Shown here: positions 14,053 to 21,523 of the stretch, in pieces
Layout: the number at the start of each line of letters is the position of its first letter
Numbering within the stretch: the stretch's first letter is position 1
Assembly: GCA_900542125.1 (NCBI GenBank)
Contig: UQMO01000038.1
Coordinates: forward strand, 1 to 22,313
Source of the DNA: an uncultured Collinsella sp.
GTDB lineage: Bacteria > Actinomycetota > Coriobacteriia > Coriobacteriales > Coriobacteriaceae
Length of the DNA stretch: 22,313 nt
Direction: 5' to 3'
Program-made: the position numbers and the translations under genes
The notes under the pieces: model-generated
The model's database searches: none
Told to the model about the DNA's origin: nothing
What the model saw: only the letters and a program-made list of their open reading frames with translations

Positions 14053-14373
14053 ATGGCTGACATTAAGCAGATTACCCCCGAGAACTTCGATTCCATCGTT
14101 AACGACAGCCTGCCCGTGCTGGTTGATTTTTGGGCCCCGTGGTGTGGGCCGTGTCGTTCGCTCTCACCCATCGTGGACGAGGTCGCCGACGAGCTGGCCG
14201 GCAAGCTTGCCGTGGCCAAGTGCAACGTCGACGACAACCAGGACCTGGCCATGAAGTTTGGCGTCATGAGCATCCCCACGCTGATTGTGTTTAAGAACGG
14301 CGAGGAGATTGACCGCTCGGTTGGCGCTCTGCCCAAGGCGAGGCTGCAGGCGCTGCTGGAAAAGCATCTGTAA
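14053..14373 (+). CDS. trxA: Thioredoxin
   Basis: A 106-residue thioredoxin, the cytoplasmic dithiol reductant. The active site WCGPC is at residues 30-34 after VLVDFWAP, the cis-proline loop is MSIPTLIVF and the C-terminal part is GALPKARLQALLEKHL; length and motifs are normal. The ATG at 14053 was chosen because GGAGG precedes it by 5 bases and the protein then starts at the usual place. A TATAAG at 13993-13998 is a possible -10 element. The gene is transcribed away from the adjacent IS element and ends at the terminator at 14485-14522. Confidence 0.97.
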   Translation: MADIKQITPENFDSIVNDSLPVLVDFWAPWCGPCRSLSPIVDEVADELAGKLAVAKCNVDDNQDLAMKFGVMSIPTLIVFKNGEEIDRSVGALPKARLQALLEKHL

Positions 14374-14484
14374 TACGCTTGTTACTTACCCGCCGTCTAT
14401 GAGCGCTTTTGCACCGCTCGCCGGACTTCTGGATGCACCGAGTGCAACCACGGATAGTATGGTAGTCACAAACAGCCCCCAGTG

Positions 14485-14522
14485 AACGGGTGCGGGTCGC
14501 ACAGACTCGTACCCGTTTTCTT
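14485..14522 (+). terminator. Rho-independent terminator after trxA
   Basis: AACGGGTGCGGGTC (14485-14498) pairs along its whole length with GACTCGTACCCGTT (14504-14517), including two G-U pairs, around loop GCACA. TTTTCTT follows. The 112 bases between trxA and this hairpin show no gene. Confidence 0.88.
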
Positions 14523-14594
14523 ATGTAGCTGCGCGCAGAGCGGGCGTAGTAAAATCTGAACCACTGAACTGCCCCATACAAAAGGAGATTTTCC

Positions 14595-14843
14595 ATGCAT
14601 GATGTTGGAATGAACATGAGCCAGCTTACCATGAGCGTCAAACAGGTCGACGACACCATCGAGCTCGCTCATGAGTGGAGCCATCAGCTGCTGCATGCGA
14701 CCGAGAATTTTGACATGGAGCGCATCGGCGCCAAGCTCGAGGCCGCCATGGCCGCGCTGCACGAGGCGCACGACGCGCTCGAGGGCTACGAGGAAGCCAT
14801 CGAGGCCGACCACAACTCCGTCGGCTCCGTGAAGCTGGTGTAA
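14595..14843 (+). CDS. Small helical protein of unknown function, coupled to nikR
   Basis: I do not recognise this 82-residue protein. It is acidic and predicted helical throughout (KQVDDTIELAHEWSHQLLHATENFDMERIGAKLEAAMAALHEAHDALEGYEEAIEAD), with heptad-like Leu/Ala spacing, six histidines and no cysteine, signal peptide or membrane segment. AAGGAGA lies 6-7 bases before the ATG, a good ribosome site. Its stop is one base before the nikR GTG, and nikR has no clear ribosome site of its own, so the two are probably translated together. The context (nikR, hypF, hypCDE) suggests a role in nickel or hydrogenase biology, and the histidines may bind metal (inference). Confidence 0.85.
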   Translation: MHDVGMNMSQLTMSVKQVDDTIELAHEWSHQLLHATENFDMERIGAKLEAAMAALHEAHDALEGYEEAIEADHNSVGSVKLV

Positions 14844-14844
14844 C

Positions 14845-15357
14845 GTGGCCGAACATGAGCACGGCTGCGGGTACGAGCACGAGCATCCGCGCGGGGCGGA
14901 CGGTGACGCAGGCTGCCACTGTAGTGGCTCCGGCTCCGAGCTGGTCCGCTTTTCGGTTACCGCACCGGACGACCTGCTGCGCCGTTTTGACGAACAGATC
15001 GCGCGCCGCGGCGACGTGGCCAACCGCTCCGAGGCCGTGCGCGACCTGATTCGCGCCTCGATCGCCAAGGAGCAGATGCGCACGCCCGATGAGCATGTTA
15101 TCGGGTCGCTCACCATGATCTACGACCACCATACCGGCGACCTGACGCGCCGTCTGGACGAAGTGCAGCACGACTACACCGACGAGATCGTATCGACCAT
15201 GCACGTGCATCTGGATCACCACAACTGCTTGGAGATTCTGGCGCTCAAGGGTCGCGGCGAGCGCGTCTACGAACTAGCCGACCGTCTGCTGGGCCTGCGC
15301 GGCGTTAAGCACGGCGAGCTCACCTGCGCCGCCACCAAGCAGAGCCTGGGGCTGTAA
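14845..15357 (+). CDS. nikR: NikR nickel-responsive regulator with His/Cys-rich N-terminal tail
   Basis: A 170-residue NikR, a ribbon-helix-helix repressor that binds DNA when loaded with Ni(II). The RHH domain is about residues 32-75 (ELVRFSVTAPDDLLRRFDEQI...NRSEAVRDLIR). The ACT-like metal domain keeps the high-affinity nickel ligands H109, H120, H122 and C128 (QHDYTDEI, MHVHLDHHNC). The usual protein starts near residue 32; here a 31-residue tail carries H4, H6, C8, H12, H14, C24, H25 and C26. GTG at 14845 is the only start I find in frame before the RHH domain. It is coupled to the upstream small gene and lies 29 bases before hypF. Confidence 0.94.
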   Translation: MAEHEHGCGYEHEHPRGADGDAGCHCSGSGSELVRFSVTAPDDLLRRFDEQIARRGDVANRSEAVRDLIRASIAKEQMRTPDEHVIGSLTMIYDHHTGDLTRRLDEVQHDYTDEIVSTMHVHLDHHNCLEILALKGRGERVYELADRLLGLRGVKHGELTCAATKQSLGL

Positions 15358-15386
15358 CAGCACACATTTCAACGAAGGAGGGTCGC

Positions 15387-17855
15387 ATGCGACATGCGCA
15401 TATCCATGTAACGGGCATTGTGCAGGGTGTCGGCATGCGACCGTTTGTGTATCGCGAGGCCATGGCGCACGGCATTTGCGGCTGGGTGCTCAACGCGGGC
15501 GACGGCGTGCATATCGAGGCGCACGCCCTAAGCGAGTCGCTCGACGAATTTGTTGACGCACTTTCCGAGCATGCGCCTGCGGCGTCTCGCGTGGAGCATG
15601 TCGAGGTTGTAGACCTAGCACCCGGCAACTGGGATGCCGCTAACGATCAGGGCTTTCGCATTGTGGCGTCGCAGGACCAGACCGCGCACACGACGCTCGT
15701 TTCGCCCGATATCGCCACCTGTGACGATTGCCTGCGCGAGCTGTTCGATCCCGCCGACCGACGCTATCACTACCCCTTTATCAACTGCACTAACTGCGGC
15801 CCACGCTTTACCATCATCCGATCGCTGCCTTATGACCGAGCGGCTACCTCGATGGACCGTTTTCCCATGTGCCCTGAGTGTGCCGCGGAGTATGCCAATC
15901 CGCTCGACCGTCGCTTTCACGCGCAGCCCGATGCCTGCTTTAATTGCGGGCCGCATATCATGTGGCGCGAAGTGAGCGTGGGCGATGAGCCGGGCGAAGC
16001 CGCCGCGCCGCTGGCCGTCGGCACCACGCGCGAGACCAGCGACGCCATTATCGACCGCTGCGTTGAGCTGCTGGCCCTTGGTGGCATCGTCGCCATCAAG
16101 GGCCTGGGCGGATTCCATCTATCCTGTGACGCCTCCAACGAGCAGGCGGTAGCCGAGCTTCGCCGCCGTAAACGCCGCAGCAACAAGCCACTTGCCGTTA
16201 TGGTGCGCAGCCTTGCCGACGCTGAACGCCTGTGCCATATCAGCGACGTTGAGCGCGGCTTGCTGGCCGGCAGCATTCGCCCCATTGTGCTGCTGCGCCG
16301 ACGTGCTGTTTGCGAGAGCGGTGATTCTCCCGACGCCCTCGCGCTCGCACCGTCCGTCGCGCGCGACCTGCCCGAGCTCGGCGTTATGCTCCCCTACACC
16401 CCGCTTCAGCATCTGCTGCTTGCCGCGGCAGAAGCCCGCGGTATGCACGCGCTCGTCATGACCAGCGGAAACCTGAGTGAAGAGCCCATCGAGACCGACG
16501 ACGATCTTGCCTGGGAACACCTCGTTGCCGCCGGCATCGCCGACGCGTTGCTCGGTAACGACCGCGCGATCCTCTCGCGCTACGACGACTCTGTAGTGCG
16601 CGTGGTCGACGGCGCCGTTATGCCCGTGCGCCGCGCTCGCGGATATGCACCCCAGCCGCTGCCGCTGCCGGCGCTCGACGGCGCTCCGTCCTGCGTGCTC
16701 GCCTGCGGGCCACAACAAAAGGCCACGATTGCGCTCACGCGTGAAGGGACGAACGGCGAGGCAACCTGTTTTGTGTCGCAGCATATCGGCGATGTTGAAA
16801 ACGGCGGGACCTTCGATGCCTGGAACGCCGCGCGCACGCGCTTGGAAGATCTCTTTGACTTGGCGCCCGCCGCCTTAGCCTGCGATGTACATCCCAGCTA
16901 TCTATCGAGCCAGTGGGCGCGCGAGCAGGCGCGAAAATGTAATCTGCCGCTCGTCGAGGTGCAGCACCATCATGCGCATATCGCGAGCGTAATGGCCGAG
17001 GCTATCGCCGCGGGCCAGCTTACAACCGACGCGCGCGTCCTTGGCATCGCCTTTGACGGCACCGGCGCCGGTACCGATGGGACCATTTGGGGCGGCGAGT
17101 TTCTTGTTGCCAGCCTTGGCGGCTTTGAGCGCGCCGCGCATTTGCGCACCTGGGCGCTCCCCGGCGGGGCGGCCTCCGTGCGCGACGCCCGCCGCAACGC
17201 CTTTGCCCTGCTCAGTGAGCTCGGCCTGCTCGAGCACCCAGGCGCCGCTCGGCTTTTGGACAGCCTCGACGAGCAAACGCGCAGCGTGACAGCCACCATG
17301 ATCGAGCGCGGCATCAACAGCCCGCGTACCAGCAGCATGGGGCGTCTCTTTGATGCCGCGGCAGCAATTCTGGGCATCTGCGACAAGGCAACCTACGAGG
17401 GCGAACCCGCCATAGAATTCGAAGCCGCCGCCTGGCGCGCGCTCAGCAGTGAAAGTGCCTGCCCCACCGGCAATATGGCCAGCTTTTCCGTAACCGAATC
17501 ATCCCGTCCGGACGACTGCCATGTTCTGAACTCCAGACCGCTTTTTGAGGCGCTTTTGGAGGGAATCAGGACCGGCGTGCCCGCCGGCAAGCTCGCGCTC
17601 GACTTCCATGTCACCATCGCACGCGCGTCGGCCCGCATCGCAAGCGAGATCTGCGTCCGTGAAGGCATCGACACCGTCGTGCTCTCGGGCGGCGTGTTCA
17701 TGAACCGACTCCTGCTTCAGTTCCTCACCCGCGAGCTCAAAAGCGCAGGCCTTACTGTCCTTGTCCCCCACACCGCACCCGTCAATGACGGCTGCATCGC
17801 CTACGGCCAGGCGGCGGTCGCAAGCGCTCGTCTTGCGCAGACAACATCGCGATAG
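15387..17855 (+). CDS. hypF: Carbamoyltransferase HypF
   Basis: HypF makes thiocarboxamide on HypE from carbamoyl phosphate and ATP, the first step towards the CN ligands of [NiFe] hydrogenase. The 822-residue protein has an acylphosphatase domain (about 1-90; VTGIVQGVGMRPFVYREA), two zinc-finger-like motifs (CDDCLREL...CTNCGPRFT and CPECAAEY...CFNCGPHI, about 110-190), a YrdC-like domain (GGIVAIKGLGGFHLSCDA, KRRSNKPLAVMVR, MTSGNLSEEPI) and a Kae1-like C-terminal domain (VQHHHAHIASVMAE, GIAFDGTGAGTDGTIWGGEF, VVLSGGVFMNRLL, VNDGCIAYGQAA). GAAGGAGGG precedes the ATG. Length is slightly above typical (about 750-770). Confidence 0.97.
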   Translation: MRHAHIHVTGIVQGVGMRPFVYREAMAHGICGWVLNAGDGVHIEAHALSESLDEFVDALSEHAPAASRVEHVEVVDLAPGNWDAANDQGFRIVASQDQTAHTTLVSPDIATCDDCLRELFDPADRRYHYPFINCTNCGPRFTIIRSLPYDRAATSMDRFPMCPECAAEYANPLDRRFHAQPDACFNCGPHIMWREVSVGDEPGEAAAPLAVGTTRETSDAIIDRCVELLALGGIVAIKGLGGFHLSCDASNEQAVAELRRRKRRSNKPLAVMVRSLADAERLCHISDVERGLLAGSIRPIVLLRRRAVCESGDSPDALALAPSVARDLPELGVMLPYTPLQHLLLAAAEARGMHALVMTSGNLSEEPIETDDDLAWEHLVAAGIADALLGNDRAILSRYDDSVVRVVDGAVMPVRRARGYAPQPLPLPALDGAPSCVLACGPQQKATIALTREGTNGEATCFVSQHIGDVENGGTFDAWNAARTRLEDLFDLAPAALACDVHPSYLSSQWAREQARKCNLPLVEVQHHHAHIASVMAEAIAAGQLTTDARVLGIAFDGTGAGTDGTIWGGEFLVASLGGFERAAHLRTWALPGGAASVRDARRNAFALLSELGLLEHPGAARLLDSLDEQTRSVTATMIERGINSPRTSSMGRLFDAAAAILGICDKATYEGEPAIEFEAAAWRALSSESACPTGNMASFSVTESSRPDDCHVLNSRPLFEALLEGIRTGVPAGKLALDFHVTIARASARIASEICVREGIDTVVLSGGVFMNRLLLQFLTRELKSAGLTVLVPHTAPVNDGCIAYGQAAVASARLAQTTSR

Positions 17856-17901
17856 GCTGTTTTGCCAGTCTGCGCGCCGCCGTCTCACAGGTGTAACGCG
17901 T

Positions 17902-17940
17902 TTGCTCGTGACTCCCGCGAGCGCTACCATCAACTGATGG
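17902..17940 (+). promoter_or_regulatory. Candidate hypCDE promoter with overlapping palindrome
   Basis: TTGCTC (17902-17907) and TACCAT (17925-17930) are 17 bases apart. A palindrome CCATCA-AC-TGATGG (17927-17940) overlaps the -10 and start region, and a GCTCG/CGAGC hairpin covers the spacer. This would let hypCDE be transcribed separately from hypF, 130 bases upstream. The hexamers are only moderate matches. Confidence 0.4.
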
Positions 17941-17986
17941 GTAATTAGGCGCCTATCCAGCGCAAAACGTATAAAAGGGGAACATT

Positions 17987-18247
17987 ATGTGCCTTGCCGT
18001 TCCCGGTAAAGTGGTCAAACGCGACGACGACCTTAAGGCGACCGTCGACATGATGGGCATCGAGCGCCCCGTTTCGCTGCGCCTCGTGCCGACGGCACAG
18101 GTAGGCGACTATATTCTCGTGCACGCCGGCTTTGGCATTCAGATTGTCGACGAGCAGGAGGCGCAGGAGACGCTCGACCTGGTCAACACCATGACCGAAC
18201 TGGTCGAAGAAGACCAGCTGGCCACCAACCCGGCGGAGGCTTACTAG
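17987..18247 (+). CDS. hypC: Hydrogenase maturation chaperone HypC
   Basis: An 86-residue HypC with the invariant MCLAVPGKV start; Cys2 binds the Fe(CN)2CO precursor with HypD and passes it to the hydrogenase large subunit. The OB-like core MGIERPVSLRLVPTAQVGDYILVHAGFGIQIVDEQEA is typical, followed by an acidic helical tail. AAAAGGGGAACATT supplies the ribosome site. The stop overlaps the hypD GTG by one base (TAGTG), implying coupled synthesis of the HypC-HypD complex. Confidence 0.97.
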   Translation: MCLAVPGKVVKRDDDLKATVDMMGIERPVSLRLVPTAQVGDYILVHAGFGIQIVDEQEAQETLDLVNTMTELVEEDQLATNPAEAY

Positions 18248-19359
18248 TGGCGGCCGGACAGCCGGCTCGCTCCGGTATCGACTTTTCGGCATTCCGCGAT
18301 CCCAAGCTGGCTCGCGAGCTCATCGATCGTATTCATGAGCTTGTCGGCAACCGCAGCATCAACCTTATGGAAGTCTGCGGCACGCACACCGTGAGCATCG
18401 GTCGCTATGGCTTTCGCTCCATTATGCCTGCCGGGCTCAAACTGCTGAGCGGTCCGGGTTGCCCCGTCTGTGTTACCGCCAACCGCGATATCGACCATGC
18501 AATCGCGCTCGCCAAGATGGACGGCGCCATCATCACCACCTTTGGCGACATGATGCGCGTGCCCGGGTCGTCTACCTCGCTCGCCGCGCAAAAGGCGGCG
18601 GGGCGCGATATTCGCATTGTGTACTCCCCGCTCGATGCACTCGATATCGCCGAACACAACCCCGATCGCCCGGTCATCTTTATGGGCGTCGGCTTTGAGA
18701 CCACGACGCCTACCATCGCCGCCGCCATCCTGGAGGCAGACGCGCGCGGGCTGCAGAACTTCTCGGTCTACTGTGCCCATAAGACCACGCCGCCGGCGCT
18801 GCGCGCCATCGCCAACGATCCCGAGACCACTATCGACGGCTTTATCCTGCCGGGCCACGTCGCCACCATCACGGGCCTGGCGCCCTTTAGCTTTTTGGTC
18901 GACGAGTTCAATACCCCGGGTGTGGTCACGGGATTTGAACCGGTCGATATCCTGCAGGGCATCTGCATGCTGGTCCAGATGGTTGTCGAGAACAGGCCGG
19001 CGATCGACAACGCCTACCGCCGTGGCGTCAACGCAGACGGCAACCCCGTTGCGCGCCAGCTGGTCGAGCAGGTGTTTGAGCCATGCAACACCACGTGGCG
19101 CGGGCTGGGGCCGATTGCCAACTCGGGCCTTTCCATCCGCCCCGAGTTCTCGCGCTTTGATGCCCGCACTCGCTTTGACGTGCCCGTTGAGACGACGGTC
19201 GAGCCGCGTGGGTGCCGCTGCGGCGACGTGCTGCGCGGGGCCATTACGCCGAGCGACTGCCCTCTGTTCGGCCAAGCTTGTACACCCGAGCATCCCGTCG
19301 GCCCCTGCATGGTGAGTTCCGAGGGCAGCTGTGCAGCATATTTCCGCTACCGAGGCTAA
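18247..19359 (+). CDS. hypD: Hydrogenase maturation protein HypD
   Basis: This 370-residue Fe-S protein is the scaffold on which, with HypC, the Fe(CN)2CO unit is assembled. Family motifs appear in order: LMEVCGTHTVSIGRYG with the essential Cys, LLSGPGCPVCVT, TTFGDMMRVPGSSTSL, FMGVGFETTTPT, FILPGHVATITG and GFEPVDILQGI. The C-terminal cysteine cluster for the [4Fe-4S] centre includes CRCGDVLRG, DCPLFGQAC, PCMVSSEGSC. The GTG start overlaps the hypC stop. No SD is needed if translation is coupled, and none stands out. Confidence 0.97.
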   Translation: MAAGQPARSGIDFSAFRDPKLARELIDRIHELVGNRSINLMEVCGTHTVSIGRYGFRSIMPAGLKLLSGPGCPVCVTANRDIDHAIALAKMDGAIITTFGDMMRVPGSSTSLAAQKAAGRDIRIVYSPLDALDIAEHNPDRPVIFMGVGFETTTPTIAAAILEADARGLQNFSVYCAHKTTPPALRAIANDPETTIDGFILPGHVATITGLAPFSFLVDEFNTPGVVTGFEPVDILQGICMLVQMVVENRPAIDNAYRRGVNADGNPVARQLVEQVFEPCNTTWRGLGPIANSGLSIRPEFSRFDARTRFDVPVETTVEPRGCRCGDVLRGAITPSDCPLFGQACTPEHPVGPCMVSSEGSCAAYFRYRG

Positions 19360-19412
19360 TGGGTTCCGCCGCTCTAACGAACGGCGGGCCGGTCGACGCT
19401 GCACCTCACCCA

Positions 19413-19418
19413 TATAAT
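19413..19418 (+). promoter_or_regulatory. Possible -10 element before hypE
   Basis: A perfect TATAAT sits 26 bases before the hypE ATG in the 84-base hypD-hypE gap, but no recognisable -35 lies 16-18 bases upstream. A hairpin CCGCCG/CGGCGG (19366-19387) just after hypD, without a T-tract, precedes it. Together they could uncouple hypE from hypCD; the evidence is weak. Confidence 0.35.
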
Positions 19419-19443
19419 TCCGTCCTCGATTGGAGTTTTCGAT

Positions 19444-20478
19444 ATGTCCCGTACTGCCACCGATAGCACTGTCCTGTTGGGCCACGGCTCTGGCGGCCAG
19501 ATGATGAAACGCATCATTGATGAGGTCTTTTTGGATGCCTTTGGGTCGCCCGAACTGCTCGAGGGCAACGATGCCGGCGTCGCTGCGCTGCCCGCGAGCG
19601 GGCGCATCGCCATGTCGACCGACAGCTTTGTAGTCTCGCCGCAGTTCTTCCCCGGCGGCAATATCGGCCGACTCGCCGTGTGCGGAACCGTTAACGACGT
19701 CGCGACCTCGGGCGCCAACGTGCGCTACCTCTCATGCGGTTTTATCCTCGAAGAGGGCTACCCCATGGACAAGCTGCGTCAAATCGTGCAGACCATGGCC
19801 GAAACGGCGCGCGAGGCGGACGTGGCGATCATCACGGGCGACACCAAGGTGGTCGAGCGCGGCGGGGCCGACGGCGTCTACATCAATACCGCCGGCGTGG
19901 GCGAGGTGCCCGAGGGCGTGGCGCTCAGCGGCGCCAACTGCCAGCCTGGCGATGTCATCCTGGTGTCGGGTACACTCGGCGACCACGGTATCGCCATCAT
20001 GAGTCAGCGCGAGGGTCTGGCGTTTTCGAGCACCATCGAAAGCGACGCCGCGCCGCTCAACCACCTGATTGCCGATGTGCTTGCCGCAGCACCCGACACA
20101 CGCTGCTTCCGCGACCCCACTCGCGGTGGCCTGGCGTCCACGCTCAACGAGTTTGCCCAGGCCAGCGGCGTTGCCATGGAGGTCGACGAGGATGCCGTGC
20201 CCGTACGCCCCGACGTGCAGGCAGCCTGCGAGATGCTCGGCTATGATGTGTTGCAGGTGGCAAACGAGGGCAAGATGGTCGCCGTGGTGCCGGCCGAACA
20301 GGCAGATGCGGCACTGGCCGCCATGCGCGCCGCCCGCTACGGCGAGAATGCCGCCATCATCGGTCGCGTGCTGCCGCTTGCCGAGGACGCCCGCCCCGCC
20401 GTGCGCGTACGCACCGGCTGGGGCTCGACCCGCATACTCGACATGCTCGTGGGAGAGCAGCTGCCGAGGATTTGCTAA
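19444..20478 (+). CDS. hypE: Hydrogenase maturation protein HypE (carbamoyl dehydratase)
   Basis: HypE accepts the carbamoyl group from HypF on its C-terminal cysteine and dehydrates it with ATP to thiocyanate. The 344-residue protein is an AIR synthase/PurM-like enzyme: VLLGHGSGGQMMKRII, NDAGVA, STDSFVVSPQFFPGGNIGRLAVCGTVNDVATSGA, GDTKVVERG, GDVILVSGTLGDHGIAIM and RDPTRGGLASTLNEFA. It ends exactly in PRIC, so the acceptor Cys344 is present. TTGGAG lies 8 bases before the start. With hypF, hypC and hypD this completes the CN/CO ligand branch. Confidence 0.97.
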   Translation: MSRTATDSTVLLGHGSGGQMMKRIIDEVFLDAFGSPELLEGNDAGVAALPASGRIAMSTDSFVVSPQFFPGGNIGRLAVCGTVNDVATSGANVRYLSCGFILEEGYPMDKLRQIVQTMAETAREADVAIITGDTKVVERGGADGVYINTAGVGEVPEGVALSGANCQPGDVILVSGTLGDHGIAIMSQREGLAFSSTIESDAAPLNHLIADVLAAAPDTRCFRDPTRGGLASTLNEFAQASGVAMEVDEDAVPVRPDVQAACEMLGYDVLQVANEGKMVAVVPAEQADAALAAMRAARYGENAAIIGRVLPLAEDARPAVRVRTGWGSTRILDMLVGEQLPRIC

Positions 20479-20583
20479 CGACAAAGGCTCAGGGCTATTA
20501 AAGATATTCAGATTCCAAACATGCCCGGCACGCATGCCCAGTATCATGGGGTGCGTTTTACAACTCAAGCGGCAGGAGCACCC

Positions 20584-21252
20584 ATGGCAGCAGCTTTTTC
20601 CCATGTGATCTTTGACCTGGACGGCACCATTCTCAACACGCTCGAGGACCTGGCGGCCGCCGGCAACCATACCTGCGAGATGCACGGCTGGCCCACGTTT
20701 GCCGTAGACGAGTACCGCTACAAGGTGGGAAACGGCATGCTCAAGCTGGTCGAGCGCTTTATGCCCGCCGAGTATGCGGGCGACGGCCGTATGTTTGAGC
20801 AGACGCTTGCCGAGTTTAGGGCTTATTACGGCGAGCACAAGGAAGACCACACCTCACCGTACGCCGGTACGATCGAGATGCTCGACCGCCTGCGCGTCGC
20901 GGGCGTGCAGCTTGCCGTGCTCACCAACAAGGACCATGTCTCGGCCGCTCCGCTTATCGAGAAGTATTTTGGTTCCGAGCGCTTTGCGCTGGTGCAGGGC
21001 CGCGTCGACGCGTTTCCTCCCAAGCCCGAGGCGCCTGTTACGCTGCATGTGATGAAAGAGCTAGGCGCCGACCCGGCAACCACACTCTATGTGGGCGATT
21101 CCAATGTCGATATCCTGACCGGTCACAACGCCGGCCTCAAGAGCGCCGGCGTCGCCTGGGGCTTCCGTGGCCGCGCAGAGCTAGAAGCCGCCGGCGCCGA
21201 CCACGTGGTGGACACCCAGGATGAGCTCGCGGCGCTGATTCTGGGCGAGTAG
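20584..21252 (+). CDS. HAD-family phosphatase, phosphoglycolate phosphatase type
   Basis: A 222-residue HAD hydrolase with a helical type-1 cap. The four motifs are visible: FDLDGTILNT (nucleophile Asp and acid/base Asp), VLTNKD (motif II), the Lys in FPPKPEAP (motif III) and YVGDSNVDI (motif IV). The pattern fits phosphoglycolate phosphatase (Gph) or a general nucleotide/sugar phosphatase; substrate cannot be told from sequence. The start at 20584 was chosen over the longer open frame from 20521 because AGGAG lies 6 bases upstream and the HAD fold begins at once. The 105-base gap after hypE shows no clear terminator, so read-through is possible. Confidence 0.93.
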   Translation: MAAAFSHVIFDLDGTILNTLEDLAAAGNHTCEMHGWPTFAVDEYRYKVGNGMLKLVERFMPAEYAGDGRMFEQTLAEFRAYYGEHKEDHTSPYAGTIEMLDRLRVAGVQLAVLTNKDHVSAAPLIEKYFGSERFALVQGRVDAFPPKPEAPVTLHVMKELGADPATTLYVGDSNVDILTGHNAGLKSAGVAWGFRGRAELEAAGADHVVDTQDELAALILGE

Positions 21253-21300
21253 CGGGGCTGTCGCTCAACACGGCTGCATAGATTCTGTCGCGCGGAAAGT

Positions 21301-21327
21301 AGTCGTTTAAGAACGTCCCCAATGACT
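21301..21327. repeat. REP-like imperfect palindrome after the HAD gene
   Basis: AGTCGTTTAAGAAC and its partner GTCCCCAATGACT begin and end with complementary AGTC/GACT, share TT and AA steps and contain a central ACGT and GTCCC core. It resembles the GGGAC-containing palindrome at 8192-8226, but the symmetry is weak. Confidence 0.4.
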
Positions 21328-21363
21328 GCCATGGCAACGCCGATGTTTCGGCAATGACAGCGA

Positions 21364-21463
21364 GCGGGCACCAGAGCGAACAAATTGGCATGAAAAGAGG
21401 ACGGCATAGACCTTCTGGTCATGCCGTCCTCTTTGAATGACAAGTTGTCGCTCTGGTGCCCGC
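21364..21463. repeat. 100-bp nested palindrome between convergent genes
   Basis: The outer arms 21364-21379 (GCGGGCACCAGAGCGA) and 21448-21463 are perfect 16-bp reverse complements. Inside them, 21394-21407 (AAAGAGGACGGCAT) and 21421-21434 form a perfect 14-bp stem, extended by GACC/GGTC around a TTCT loop with one bulge. The segments between the two stems also partly match. The inner hairpin can act as a bidirectional terminator (AAAGAGG...CCTCTTT) for the HAD gene and the lipoprotein. The complete structure is larger than a terminator needs and may be a miniature mobile element. Confidence 0.85.
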
Positions 21464-21476
21464 GCAGCGTCGAGCA

Positions 21477-21504
21477 GTTACGGCGTTTGGTAAAACGCCG
21501 TAAC
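21477..21504 (-). terminator. Hairpin just downstream of the lipoprotein gene
   Basis: GTTACGGCGTTT (21477-21488) and AAACGCCGTAAC (21493-21504) form a perfect 12-bp stem with a 4-base loop, 19 bases past the lipoprotein stop. It has no long T-tract; four Ts sit at the top of the minus-strand stem. A related half, GTTACGCGGTTTTACC, follows hspR at the contig start. Confidence 0.6.
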
Positions 21505-21523
21505 AAACTACCGCGTAACTCCC

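Noticed and set aside
17970..17975. TATAAA just upstream of hypC as a -10 box
   Set aside because: It is only 11 bases from the ATG and adjoins the ribosome site; a start from it would leave no room for that site.
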